Assembly (NCBI RefSeq): GCF_008973465.1
Contig: NZ_WBXN01000004.1
Location: 806,001 to 870,000 of the forward strand
Source of the DNA: Streptomyces sp. SS1-1
GTDB taxonomy: Bacteria > Actinomycetota > Actinomycetes > Streptomycetales > Streptomycetaceae
Direction of reading: 5' to 3'
Length of the DNA: 64,000 nt
The translations under genes were made by a program, and so were the position numbers. A model generated the notes under the pieces. It was not told where the DNA came from. It ran no database searches and saw only the letters and a program-made list of their open reading frames with translations. Every line of letters starts with the position of its first letter. Position 1 is the stretch's first letter. Positions 42,766 through 52,128 of the stretch are shown here, piece after piece.

Positions 42766-43539
42766 TCAGCCGGTGGTCCGTCCCACGGGGCGCGGGGCCG
42801 GCGCGGGCGCCTCCCGTTTTCCCGCGGCGGGCGACAGCGCGACGAAGGCGGAGGTCAGGAAGAGGTAGGACCCGAGGCCGACGGCGAGGGGGAAGATGAA
42901 CTGCATCGCCGTGGCCCCGGGCAGAACCCCACCGGCCGGGACGACGTCCACGCGGACCGCGAACATCCCGGTGTAGTGCATGCTGCTGACCGCCGCGCCC
43001 ATGATCAGGGAGGCGACGGCGACCGCGACCGGGGACTTGATGTTGAGCGCTGCCCACAGCGCGGCCGTCGCCGCGGCGACGGCGATCAGGACCGAGAGTC
43101 CGACGAGGGCGGGGTCGTAGGTGATGTCACCGTGGAGCCGTACGGCGGCCATGCCCAGGTAGTGCATGCTCGCCACACCGACCCCGGTGGTCAGGCCGCC
43201 GAGGAGCAACGCGCGCGTGCGGTCCCTGCTGTAGCCGACGGCGAAGACACCACCGCAGACCACGACCATGGCGACGACGAGACTCAGCACGGTGAGCGGG
43301 ACGTCGTAGCGGATGTCGGTGCCGCTGACGCTGAAGCCCAGCATGGCCACGAAGTGCATGGTCCAGATGCCGGTGCCGATCGCCGAGGCCGCGGTGAGAA
43401 GCCAGTTGCGGCGGGAGCGGCCGCCGGCGCCGAGCGCGCGCACGGTACAGCGCAGTCCCAGCGCGGCGCCCGTGCAGGCCATCGCGTACGACAGGGCGGG
43501 GGTCAGCCAGCCGAGGGCGGCGTGGTCCAGGTGTCCCAT
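42766..43539 (-). CDS. MHYT-domain membrane protein
   Basis: 257 aa. Seven predicted membrane segments with three MHYT-type motifs: MHFVAM, MHYLGM and MHYTGM (near residues 61, 125 and 187). These were proposed to coordinate copper and sense O2, CO or NO. There is no attached GGDEF/EAL or kinase domain; the C-terminus is a short Pro/Ala tail. It lies 66 nt upstream of cvnA on the same strand, so it could feed the conservon (inference). Confidence 0.9.
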   Translation of the reverse strand: MGHLDHAALGWLTPALSYAMACTGAALGLRCTVRALGAGGRSRRNWLLTAASAIGTGIWTMHFVAMLGFSVSGTDIRYDVPLTVLSLVVAMVVVCGGVFAVGYSRDRTRALLLGGLTTGVGVASMHYLGMAAVRLHGDITYDPALVGLSVLIAVAAATAALWAALNIKSPVAVAVASLIMGAAVSSMHYTGMFAVRVDVVPAGGVLPGATAMQFIFPLAVGLGSYLFLTSAFVALSPAAGKREAPAPAPRPVGRTTG

Positions 43540-43682
43540 GGCCCCGGGACGCTAGCGGGGGCACGGGAGCACGAAGGGGGCGCATTTCGAAAGGTGTTGG
43601 AATATGACCCGGAGATGCGCCGGAACGACCGCATGGGGTTCGAACGTGTGCACAGCGGCGTCATCCGTGCCGGTGAGGGATC

Positions 43683-44291
43683 ATGCGGTGCATGAGCGAC
43701 GACCACACACATGTGCAGGAGTTCTTCACCGCCCGCGCCGACCGCTGGGACAGCCGGTTCCCGGACGACGGCCCCGCCTACGCCGCGGCCGTCGCCGAGT
43801 TGGGTCTGGGCGAGGGTGATCGTGTGCTCGACGCGGGCTGCGGCACCGGGCGCGCGCTGTCGCCCCTGCGCGCCGCCGTGGGCGCCTCGGGTGTGGTCCT
43901 GGGCGTCGATCTCACCCCGGCCATGCTGGAGGCCGCCAGGCGCGCCGGACGCGACCGCGAGGGGCGGTTGCTGCTCGCCGACGTGGCCGCCCTGCCGCTG
44001 CGGCCGGGGGCGGTGGACGCCGTGTTCGCCGCGGGCCTCATCGCGCACCTGCCGCGTCCGGCGGACGACCTGCGCGAGTTGGCCCGGGTCGTGCGGCCCG
44101 GCGGCACGCTGGCGCTGTTCCATCCGATCGGCCGGGCGGCGCTGGCGGCCCGGCACGGCCGGCAGCTCACCCCGGACGACCTGCGCGCCGAGGCGAACCT
44201 GCGGCCGCTCCTGGCCGGCTCCGGGTGGCGCATGACGTCGTACGTCGACGAGGACGACCGCTTCTTGGCCCTGGCGGTACGGACGTCCTGA
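43683..44291 (+). CDS. Class I SAM-dependent methyltransferase
   Basis: 202 aa from ATG 43683 (an ATG at 43692 is the alternative). The methyltransferase fold shows motif I VLDAGCGTGRALSPL, motif II GVDLTPAMLEAARR, LLLADVAALPLRPGAVDAVFAAG, and motif III ELARVVRPGGTLALFHPIG. It is a Methyltransf_11-like enzyme of unknown substrate. Convergence or linkage with neighbours is not evident. Confidence 0.88.
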   Translation: MRCMSDDHTHVQEFFTARADRWDSRFPDDGPAYAAAVAELGLGEGDRVLDAGCGTGRALSPLRAAVGASGVVLGVDLTPAMLEAARRAGRDREGRLLLADVAALPLRPGAVDAVFAAGLIAHLPRPADDLRELARVVRPGGTLALFHPIGRAALAARHGRQLTPDDLRAEANLRPLLAGSGWRMTSYVDEDDRFLALAVRTS

Positions 44292-44549
44292 CGCCTCGGG
44301 CGCGGCCGGACCGTGACGGTCCCGGCCCGGAGGCGGCGCCCGGCGACCGTCGCCGCGCCGAGGCCCCCTTATGCGGCGACGACCGCAACTCCTACTTTGG
44401 GGTGGGTGGATGAGCGTTCGACGTCCGTCGTCACGTCCCTTCGCCCGAGCTTTCGTTCGTGCACGCTCTCGTTTCGTCCGCGGCTCTCTTTTCGTCCGCG
44501 TCTGGTTGGTCCTGCACGGTCATTCGTCCTCCAGGGGGAAGGTGTCCAC

Positions 44550-44846
44550 ATGTGGAGCAGGCTGCGTGAGTCGTGCGCCAGAGTCTTCCGCTCTCTGCGT
44601 CTCGAGCAGGACAGCGGCAAGGAGTCCGGCACGCACAATCTGTTCGAGGCCGCCGCCGTGTACGTCTCGGCGCGCACGGCGGACGACCAGGAGCGGATCG
44701 ACGAGGCCAGTGGCTGGGTGTCCCCGGAGGCCCTGTCCTTCGGGGTGAGCGAGCTGGCCTGCCGGGCCGTCCTCACGCTGGCCCGCGAGCGCGACGAGTC
44801 TCCGCAGGCCGTCGCGCGTGCGCTCCTGGGGCTCCCGACGACGTGA
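44550..44846 (+). CDS. Hypothetical small protein
   Basis: 98 aa from ATG 44550 with GGGGGAAGG upstream. It begins MWSRLRESCARVFRSLRLEQ and includes NLFEAAAVYVSARTADDQERIDEASGWVSPEALSFGVSELACRAVL (in parts). The fold is probably all-helical and soluble; no family recognised. The 258-nt gap before it (44292-44549) holds a C/T-rich stretch but no other gene. Confidence 0.65.
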   Translation: MWSRLRESCARVFRSLRLEQDSGKESGTHNLFEAAAVYVSARTADDQERIDEASGWVSPEALSFGVSELACRAVLTLARERDESPQAVARALLGLPTT

Positions 44847-44993
44847 CATGGGCCGCGCCATGGGTGCCGTTCGCGGTCGATTTCGCCCTGTGCGGCCGGA
44901 AACCTGCAGGCCCGGGGTGTCTCGGAGTCGTGACAAGGGGCTTGCGGGCGCACTAGGGTGCGCGCCGATGGACGAACCGATGGGGAGGCTGGG

Positions 44994-45863
44994 ATGGCCG
45001 GGACGGACGAGGAGGCCGTCGCCGCCGCGGACGATGCGCTCTATGTGCTCACGGCGGTGCTGCTGACGCCGGCGAAGTTCCCGAGCGTGCTGGGCGACGA
45101 CTATCCCGAGGCCTGCGCGGCGCTCGGACTCGCGCCGCTCGCAGAGGGCTACGGCCTGGTGCTCGGCCAGGACGGTGACGGCGCGCGATGGACGGTGGTC
45201 ATCGACGACGTCTCCCTGGTGGCCGTGGCCATCGCGTCCTGGGACTGCGGGATGGAGTACGACCTGTCGCCGGACGAGCGCACGGTCGTGGCCGCCCTTC
45301 CCGGCTGGCCGCTCGCCGTCGCCGTCGCCGCCCCCAACGTGCCCGCGCCGCACGACCCGGACCCCGAGATCGCGGACGGCCCGCCGCTGACCCCGCCGGA
45401 CACGAGCGTGTGGGGACCGGCCCAGCGGCGGCTGGGCGCCGACGAGATCGCTCTCCAGTGGGCGACGTGGCGCGAGCAGATCGACGACGGCGCCTTCGCC
45501 CCTGCGGGGACCGCCGCCGACGCCGCGGCACCCGAGGAGAGCGAACAAGGCAAGGACGGCGAACAGGGCGAGAACAGGCCCGCCGCGCCGGGAGGGCACA
45601 GCGGTATCCGGCGAGTCCTGGCCGAGGCACGCGCGTACGTGGACTCCCCGCCTCCGCTGGGCCGTGTCCGCTCGTCCTTCGCCTCCGGTGACGCGCGCAC
45701 CCTGCGGGCGGACGGCCCCGGCTGGTCCCTCGTCGCCCGGACGGACGACATCGCCTTCGTGCTGCTGGACGACGAGCCGGGTGAGGTCCTGCCGGTGGGC
45801 CGCGGACCTGAGCTGCCGGGCCTCCTCGAGGCGCTCGACAAGATGGCGGTACGCCCCAGCTGA
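44994..45863 (+). CDS. Hypothetical protein, 289 aa
   Basis: Started at ATG 44994, which follows GGGAGG by 5 nt (GTG at 44958 is an alternative). The N-terminal half is predicted alpha/beta (DDALYVLTAVLLTPAKFPSVL, WTVVIDDVSLVAVAIASWDCGMEYDLS in parts). An acidic low-complexity spacer (about 172-205, AAPEESEQGKDGEQGEN) leads to a second small domain (VRSSFASGDARTL, WSLVARTDDIAFVLLDDEPGEVL). I do not recognise the family. The 242 nt after it show nothing. Confidence 0.7.
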   Translation: MAGTDEEAVAAADDALYVLTAVLLTPAKFPSVLGDDYPEACAALGLAPLAEGYGLVLGQDGDGARWTVVIDDVSLVAVAIASWDCGMEYDLSPDERTVVAALPGWPLAVAVAAPNVPAPHDPDPEIADGPPLTPPDTSVWGPAQRRLGADEIALQWATWREQIDDGAFAPAGTAADAAAPEESEQGKDGEQGENRPAAPGGHSGIRRVLAEARAYVDSPPPLGRVRSSFASGDARTLRADGPGWSLVARTDDIAFVLLDDEPGEVLPVGRGPELPGLLEALDKMAVRPS

Positions 45864-46105
45864 GCCCGCTGACGCCGCATGACGCTGCCACGGTGAAGCC
45901 TCATGCGTCCAGGCGTGATGCGAGCCGATGGCATGCGCCCGTCGGCTTCGGCCACGGCCGGGTCCCTGGTGTCGGGACCCATACGGCAGCGGCGTTCCAT
46001 GTGGTGCCGACCCATGGATGAGGCGGAGCCGGGACCGCACGATGGGGCAGCCCTCGAGGCCTCGTTTCCCTCATGTGCTCGTCCCCTTCCGCCAGGAGTG
46101 CTCTC

Positions 46106-47473
46106 ATGCGCCTGTCCAGAGCCGTTCCGTTTCTCGCCGCCACCCTGCTGGCCGCGGCCCTCGGCGGCCCCGGCCCCGCCTCAGCCGCGACGGGGGGCGA
46201 GCAGCACTGCGCCCGCCAGGATCGTGTGCGGGTACCGGGTGCCGCCCTCCAGCAGGCCGCGTGTCTCGACGATCTGACGACGACGGGCCTCGCCGGTACG
46301 CCGTACACCGACCTGGCCGACCAGGCGGGGCTGACCGCCCGCGACACCCGGACGCCGTCGGGGGTCCCCGGCATCCAGATCGACGGCTACTTCCCGGACT
46401 CCTCCCGCTTCAACGCCACGCACGGCTGGAACCATGACGCGCAGTTCGTGATCCGGCTGCCGGACCGGTGGAACGGCGGCCTCGTGGTGACCGGGGCCCC
46501 GGGGACCCGCAAGCAGTACGCGACGGACACGGCGATCTCCGACCAGGTGCTGGCGCGGGGCTACGCCTACGCGGCGACCGACAAGGGCAACAGCGGCGCC
46601 GACTTCTACCGCGACGGCCGGCGGCCCGGTGACGCGATCGCCGAGTGGAACCGGCGCACCACCGAACTGACGCGGGCCGCACGAAAGGCCGTCACCCAGC
46701 GGTACGGTCACGCTCCCCGCCGGACGTACATGACCGGCATCTCCAACGGCGGGTATCTCACCCGCTGGCAGCTGGAGAACCACCCCGAGCTCTACGACGG
46801 CGGCGTGGACTGGGAGGGCGCGCTGTGGACGTCGGACGGCCCCAGCCTCCTCACCTCCCTGCCGACCGCCGTGGCACACATGCTCGGCTCCGCACGCGAC
46901 GAGGAACTGTACGCGGCCGGATTCGCGCACGGCTCCGAGTTCCTGTGGCCCTATCACGAGCGGGCCTACTGGGGCATCACGCAGAAGATCTACCGCGCCG
47001 AGTTCGACCCCGCGTACGACCCGGCCTGCCCCGGAACCTCGGCCGGCGGCACGGTCGAGGAGATCCTGGCGCCCTGCGCCTCCGACGCCTCCTACGACTA
47101 CGCCTCCCGGCCCGCCTCCGTGCACCGCGCCGTGGCCCGCGTCGCCCTGACCGGACGCATCGGCCGCCCCCTGATCACCCTGCACGGCGATCTGGACACC
47201 CTGCTGCCGAAGGCCGCCGACTCCGACGTGTACGCGCGCATGGTCGACGGGAGCGGACGTGGCCGGCTGCACAGCTATGTCACCGTCGTCGGCGGCACGC
47301 ATGTGGACGGTCTGTACGACACCTATCCGGACCGGCTCCGGCCGATCCTGCCCTGCTACCGGTCCGCCTTCGACGAGCTCGTCTCATGGGTGGAGCGTGG
47401 CGTGCGTCCGCCCGCGGACCGGACGGTCGCGAAGCCGGCGGCCGGAGACGTGGTCAACTCCTGCGCGCTGTAG
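46106..47473 (+). CDS. Secreted alpha/beta hydrolase (tannase/feruloyl esterase-like)
   Basis: 455 aa from ATG 46106, with AGGAG 7 nt upstream. Signal peptide with cleavage near LGGPGPASA-ATGG (about residue 27). The catalytic triad can be placed: Ser in TGISNGG, Asp in HGDLDTLLP, His in GGTHVDG. WNGGLVVTGAPGTRKQY and DKGNSGADF are strands of the fold. Cys residues (C35, C53, and the terminal NSCAL) suggest disulfides. It probably hydrolyses plant or polyester ester bonds; a hydroxybutyrate oligomer hydrolase is an alternative reading. Confidence 0.8.
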   Translation: MRLSRAVPFLAATLLAAALGGPGPASAATGGEQHCARQDRVRVPGAALQQAACLDDLTTTGLAGTPYTDLADQAGLTARDTRTPSGVPGIQIDGYFPDSSRFNATHGWNHDAQFVIRLPDRWNGGLVVTGAPGTRKQYATDTAISDQVLARGYAYAATDKGNSGADFYRDGRRPGDAIAEWNRRTTELTRAARKAVTQRYGHAPRRTYMTGISNGGYLTRWQLENHPELYDGGVDWEGALWTSDGPSLLTSLPTAVAHMLGSARDEELYAAGFAHGSEFLWPYHERAYWGITQKIYRAEFDPAYDPACPGTSAGGTVEEILAPCASDASYDYASRPASVHRAVARVALTGRIGRPLITLHGDLDTLLPKAADSDVYARMVDGSGRGRLHSYVTVVGGTHVDGLYDTYPDRLRPILPCYRSAFDELVSWVERGVRPPADRTVAKPAAGDVVNSCAL

Positions 47474-47503
47474 ACGTCTGGCCCGCTGCCTGCGGGGGGC
47501 CGG

Positions 47504-47686
47504 TCAGCGACCGAGCTCCTTGCGGGTGGCGCGGCGCAGCCTGCGCCGCTGTGACGGGTCGAGCGTGAGGTAGGCGGCGGCCGGGACTCCCAGCACTATC
47601 AGGAGTGCCGCCCACCAGGGCAGCCAGATCAGCAGGATGAGGCCGACCGCCACTCCTCCCGCGGCGATCTTCGCGTTCTTCGACAT
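47504..47686 (-). CDS. Small membrane protein, 60 aa
   Basis: ATG 47686 is preceded by GGAGG. MSKNAKIAAGG is followed by one long or two short hydrophobic helices (GVAVGLILLIWLPWWAALLIV, then LGVPAAAYLTL) and a basic tail RRRLRRATRKELGR. No known family. It ends 30 nt after the convergent hydrolase stop. Confidence 0.7.
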   Translation of the reverse strand: MSKNAKIAAGGVAVGLILLIWLPWWAALLIVLGVPAAAYLTLDPSQRRRLRRATRKELGR

Positions 47687-47923
47687 GTGCGTCGCCTCCT
47701 TCGCGGCCACTGCCGCTCTCTGACCTGAAAACGGGTCCGTGCGTCCGGCAGTTCCGCACCGCGCCCCTGAGACGACCCTGAGGTACGACCCCTAATGGTT
47801 GGGGGGCCGGGTGGTCGAACTGGTGACCTGGGTCACATCATGACCGTACCTGCTGGGCGTGCGGATGGTGTACTCTCGGCGACTCGTCTTCGAGTAGTCA
47901 AATTTGAGGAGTGCTGCTCCGTC

Positions 47924-50791
47924 GTGCCGAGGCTTCCCGAGGCAAAGGCAACGTCATCCGACTGTCCCGACCCGTCGTCCTGCCACGTCGTCTTCCTCCC
48001 GGGCGATCCAGCCCGCGCCGGCCGCGTCGCCTTCTGGCGGACCGACGGCGGCGCCGTACCCCGTCTGCCCCACGGCAGCGTCGAGGAGGTGTCCGTGGTC
48101 GTCCCCGGCGAGGACGGCGTGGAGCCGGCGAAGGTGCTGGCGCTGCTGCTCCCCGTCCGTGCCGCGCTGCCGGTGCTCGCACGCGCGCGTACGTCGCCAC
48201 AGGCCGGCCGCGCCGCCGTGTTCTGGGGCACGGCGACCGTCCTGGCCCTGCACATCGTGGCCCGCGGTCTGCTGCTGCCCGGCCTCTCGGCCCAGGACCA
48301 CGACGCCTGGCGGGCAGGTCCACTGCACCCCGAGGACGTCGAGCGCGTCCGTCTCCTCGCCGCCGCGATGCCGCCCGAGGCGCACGCGGTGCCGCTGCCC
48401 GGCGAGGAACCGCCGAGGCTGCCGGACCCCGAGCACCTGGTCCGGGCCTTCCTGGACGCGGTCGCCGACACACTGCCGCGCTCCCCCGCGGCACCGTTCG
48501 TCACGGGCGGTCCCGCGTACGCGGCCACGTCACCACAGCACCTGCCGGGGCTGCGCGCCTGGGCGGCCGACGTCGCAGCCGGGCACGACGCGGGCGTACG
48601 GCTCTCCGTGCGCGTGGAGCTCACCGGTGCCGACGGGACGGACAGCGATTCCGAGGACTCCCCGGCGCCGTCGTTCCGAGCCGTCCTCCAGGTGCACAGC
48701 GTGAACGACCCGACGCTGGTCGCGGACGCGGTGGACGTGTGGAGCGGGTCCGGTGCGTTCGAGCCCCGCGCGCGGATGGACACGCTGCTGGCGCTGCGCC
48801 GCGCCGCCCGGGTCTGGGCTCCCCTGTCGCCGCTGCTGTCCGCGGCCGTCCCGGACGCCGTGGACCTCGCCGACGACGAGGTGACGGACCTGCTGCGGGA
48901 CGGCGCCCACCGGCTGTCGGGGATCGGCGTCGAGGTGCACTGGCCGAAGGGCCTCACCCGCGAACTGACCACCGGCGCGGTGATCGGCCCGCCGGACGAC
49001 GCGGCCGGGCCCGGCGCGCTCGCCTCCCGCGCGCCGTCGTTCCTGTCCTCGGACGCGCTGCTCTCCTTCGACTGGTGGTTCGCCCTCGGCGACCAGCGGC
49101 TCACACGCGAGGAACTGGACCGCCTCGCCGAGGCGAACCGTCCCGTCGTGCGCCTGCGCGACCAGTGGGTCCTCGTCGACCCTCGGGAGGTGCGGCGCGC
49201 CCAGGCGCGCGAGAGCCGCGAACTCGCGCCCATCGACGCGCTCGGGGCGGCCCTGACCGGGTCGATCGAGGTCGACGGCCGCCCGGTGGAGGTGCGCTCC
49301 ACGGGCTGGCTGACCGCGCTGCGGGAGCGGCTCGCGGACCCCGAAGGGCAGGAGCAGGTGGATCAGCCGCCCGCCCTCGCGGCCACGCTCCGGGACTACC
49401 AGCGCCGGGGTCTGAGCTGGCTGGCACGGATGACGTCCCTGGGACTCGGTTGCTGTCTGGCGGACGACATGGGTCTGGGCAAGACGATCACGTTGATCGC
49501 GCTGCATCTGCACCGGCAGGGCGACCCGGCGTCGGCGGGCCCGACGCTGGTGGTCTGCCCGGCGTCACTGATGGGCAACTGGCAGCGCGAGATCGAGAGG
49601 TTCGCGCCCGGCACGCGCGTGCGTCGCTTCCACGGCGCGCGACGCGACCTCGCCTCCGTGGCGGACGGCGAGTTCGTGCTCACCACGTACGGCACGATGC
49701 GTCAGGACGCGCCCAGGCTGGCGGCACTGCCCTGGGGCCTGGTCGTCGCCGACGAGGCCCAGCATGTGAAGAACCCGTACTCGGCGACCGCGCGGGCGCT
49801 GCGTTCCATCGGCGCACGCGCGCGCGTGGCGCTCACGGGCACGCCGGTCGAGAACAACCTTTCGGAGCTGTGGGCGATCCTCGACTGGACGACGCCCGGT
49901 CTGCTGGGCCGCCTCGGCGCGTTCCGCGGACGGTACGCGGACGCGGTCGAAGGCGGTCAGGACCCGGCCGCCGGGGAACGCCTCAGCCGCCTGGTGCGGC
50001 CGTTCCTGCTGCGCCGGCGCAAGTCCGACCCGGGGATCGCGCCGGAACTCCCGCCGAAGACGGAGACGGACCGCACGGTCTCGCTCACCGTGGAGCAGAC
50101 GGGCCTGTACGAGGCCGTGGTCCGCGAGTCCCTCGCGGCGATCGCGGGTGCCGACGACATGGCGAGGCGCGGCGCCATCGTGAAGCTGCTGACCGGGCTG
50201 AAGCAGATCTGCAACCACCCGGCGCAGTACCTGAAGGAGGAGCAGCCGAGGATCGCCGGGCGGTCCGGGAAGCTGGAGCTCCTCGACGAGTTGCTGGACA
50301 CCATCCTCGCGGAGGAGGCGAGCGCGCTGGTCTTCACCCAGTACGTCGGGATGGGGCGCCTGATCGAGCGTCACCTGGCGGCCCGGGGCATCGCCTCGCA
50401 GTTCCTGCACGGCGGCACGGCCCTGTCCGAACGCGAGCGCATGGTGCGGCGCTTCCAGGACGGTGACGTGCCCGTCTTCCTGCTGTCGTTGAAGGCCGCC
50501 GGCACCGGCCTGAACCTCACGCACGCGGAGCACGTCGTGCACTACGACCGCTGGTGGAACCCGGCCGTGGAGGCGCAGGCCACCGACCGCGCGTACCGGA
50601 TCGGCCAGAGCCGGCCGGTCCAGGTGCACCGGCTGATCACGGAGGGCACCATCGAGGAGCGCATCGCCGACATGCTCGGCCGCAAACAAGCACTGGCGGA
50701 CGCCGTGCTCGGCGCCGGTGAGGCGGCCCTGACGGAGCTGACGGACGCGGAGCTGGCCGATCTGGTGGAACTGCGAGGGGGCACCGGATGA
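47924..50791 (+). CDS. SNF2-family DEAD/DEAH helicase with bacterial SNF2-associated N-terminus
   Basis: 955 aa if started at GTG 47924, 12 nt after GAGGAG; the exact start is uncertain, and the frame is open back to 47795. The N-terminal half (about 1-480) is the SNF2_assoc region. The motor has LRDYQRRGLSWLARM, Walker A DDMGLGKT, VCPASLMGNW, the Walker B box VADEAQHVKN, LTGTPVENNLSELWAI, and the C-lobe blocks LVFTQYVGMGRLIE, LLSLKAAGTGLNLT and ATDRAYRIGQSRPVQVHRL. Such ATPases move along DNA. A hairpin ACTCG-TCTT-CGAGT (47882-47895) lies upstream. The gene overlaps the SWIM gene by 4 nt. Confidence 0.93.
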   Translation: MPRLPEAKATSSDCPDPSSCHVVFLPGDPARAGRVAFWRTDGGAVPRLPHGSVEEVSVVVPGEDGVEPAKVLALLLPVRAALPVLARARTSPQAGRAAVFWGTATVLALHIVARGLLLPGLSAQDHDAWRAGPLHPEDVERVRLLAAAMPPEAHAVPLPGEEPPRLPDPEHLVRAFLDAVADTLPRSPAAPFVTGGPAYAATSPQHLPGLRAWAADVAAGHDAGVRLSVRVELTGADGTDSDSEDSPAPSFRAVLQVHSVNDPTLVADAVDVWSGSGAFEPRARMDTLLALRRAARVWAPLSPLLSAAVPDAVDLADDEVTDLLRDGAHRLSGIGVEVHWPKGLTRELTTGAVIGPPDDAAGPGALASRAPSFLSSDALLSFDWWFALGDQRLTREELDRLAEANRPVVRLRDQWVLVDPREVRRAQARESRELAPIDALGAALTGSIEVDGRPVEVRSTGWLTALRERLADPEGQEQVDQPPALAATLRDYQRRGLSWLARMTSLGLGCCLADDMGLGKTITLIALHLHRQGDPASAGPTLVVCPASLMGNWQREIERFAPGTRVRRFHGARRDLASVADGEFVLTTYGTMRQDAPRLAALPWGLVVADEAQHVKNPYSATARALRSIGARARVALTGTPVENNLSELWAILDWTTPGLLGRLGAFRGRYADAVEGGQDPAAGERLSRLVRPFLLRRRKSDPGIAPELPPKTETDRTVSLTVEQTGLYEAVVRESLAAIAGADDMARRGAIVKLLTGLKQICNHPAQYLKEEQPRIAGRSGKLELLDELLDTILAEEASALVFTQYVGMGRLIERHLAARGIASQFLHGGTALSERERMVRRFQDGDVPVFLLSLKAAGTGLNLTHAEHVVHYDRWWNPAVEAQATDRAYRIGQSRPVQVHRLITEGTIEERIADMLGRKQALADAVLGAGEAALTELTDAELADLVELRGGTG

Positions 50792-52128
50792 CCGGGCACG
50801 AGGACCCGACGGCCGGTCACGGCTCCGACGTGGAACGCACCTTCGCCGCGTTCCCTCCCGCGCGTGGGAGGGGCTTCGCCGTCACCTGGTGGGGGCAGGC
50901 CTGGCTGACGGCGTTGGAGGAGTCGGCACTCGACCTCCAGCAGCTCAAGGCGGGCCGCAGGCTCGCGCGGGCGGGCGCCGTCGGTGCCGTGTCGGTGCGT
51001 CCCGGGCGCATCACGGCCATGGTGCGGGGCCGCGACCGTACGGCGCACCGGGCGGACGTCCTCGTTGAGCCGCTGACGGAGCGCCAGTGGGAGCGTTTCC
51101 TGGACATGACCGTGGAACGGGCGGGGCATGTCGCGGCCCTCCTGGACCGTGAGATGCCCCCGCATCTGGTGGAGGACGCCTCGGTGACGGGGATCGACCT
51201 GCTGCCCGGCATGGGTGACCTGGAGCCCGAGTGCGCCTGCGACGCCTGGGACCACTGCGAGCACACGGCCGCCCTCTGCTACCAGGTGGCACGGCTGCTG
51301 GACGCCGACCCGTTCGTCCTGTTCCTGATGCGTGGGCGCGCTGAACAAGCCCTCCTGGCCGACCTCCAGGCCCGCGGCGACACGGCATCCGCCGACGGGG
51401 TACGGGACTCCTCCGCGTCCCCCTCGCCGCCAGGGGTGGACGCCCTGGAGGCGTACTCGACCGGCGACATCCTGCCGCCGCTGCCCGCCCTGCCCGGACT
51501 GCCGGCCGAACCGGGGACGCCGCCCTCACTGGACACCGAGGCCGTGCCGGACGCGGACGTAGACCCCGACGCCCTGGAGGTCCTGGCCGCCGCCACAGCC
51601 GTCGAGGCGCACCGCATGCTCGCGGAAGCGTTGCGGGACGCCCCGCGAGACCCGGCCGTCGCCTCGGAGTTGACGCTCGCCCAGGACGCGGTGCGCCTCG
51701 CCGCGGGCACGTCGGACACACGCGTGACCGAGCGGCTGGCCGACGGTTCGGGGCGTGGACGCGACGGACTGGACGTGGCCGTACGCGCGTGGCGGCTCGG
51801 CGGGGAGGCCGCCCTGCGCGTGCTCGACGAGACGTGGACGGTGGAGGGCGAGACACTGGCACGCGCGTGTGCCGCCCTGAAGGCCGCCTGGGACGAGGAC
51901 GAACGGCCGCCGCTGCGCCGGGACGGGAACCGGTGGACCACCATGGACGGCTCGCCCGGTCAGCTACGCCTCGGACGGGACGGACGCTGGTGGCCCTACC
52001 GGGCGGAAGCGGGCCGATGGGTGCCCGTGGGAGCGCCCGCGCGGGATCCGGCGACGGCACTGGCCGCCGCGGAAGCCGACGGCGTCGGTCCTCAGCCGGA
52101 CCGCGCGGAGGAGAGCGAGGGCCGCTGA
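50788..52128 (+). CDS. SWIM zinc-finger protein
   Basis: 446 aa. The SWIM motif CxCx(n)CxH is at about residues 150-160: CACDAWDHCEHTAALCYQ. Before it, RGFAVTWWGQAWLTALEE and a beta-rich region are typical of the N-terminal part. The C-terminal half is Ala/Asp-rich with a final W/R-rich region. SWIM domains bind DNA or protein partners of SWI2/SNF2 ATPases. The ATGA overlap with the SNF2 gene implies coupled translation and a shared complex. Confidence 0.9.
   Translation: MTGHEDPTAGHGSDVERTFAAFPPARGRGFAVTWWGQAWLTALEESALDLQQLKAGRRLARAGAVGAVSVRPGRITAMVRGRDRTAHRADVLVEPLTERQWERFLDMTVERAGHVAALLDREMPPHLVEDASVTGIDLLPGMGDLEPECACDAWDHCEHTAALCYQVARLLDADPFVLFLMRGRAEQALLADLQARGDTASADGVRDSSASPSPPGVDALEAYSTGDILPPLPALPGLPAEPGTPPSLDTEAVPDADVDPDALEVLAAATAVEAHRMLAEALRDAPRDPAVASELTLAQDAVRLAAGTSDTRVTERLADGSGRGRDGLDVAVRAWRLGGEAALRVLDETWTVEGETLARACAALKAAWDEDERPPLRRDGNRWTTMDGSPGQLRLGRDGRWWPYRAEAGRWVPVGAPARDPATALAAAEADGVGPQPDRAEESEGR

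Noticed and set aside
44292..44549. CTTTCGTTCGT/CGTCCGCG-rich stretch as a repeat element
   Set aside because: The similarity between units is short and irregular; no defined repeat or structure could be drawn.
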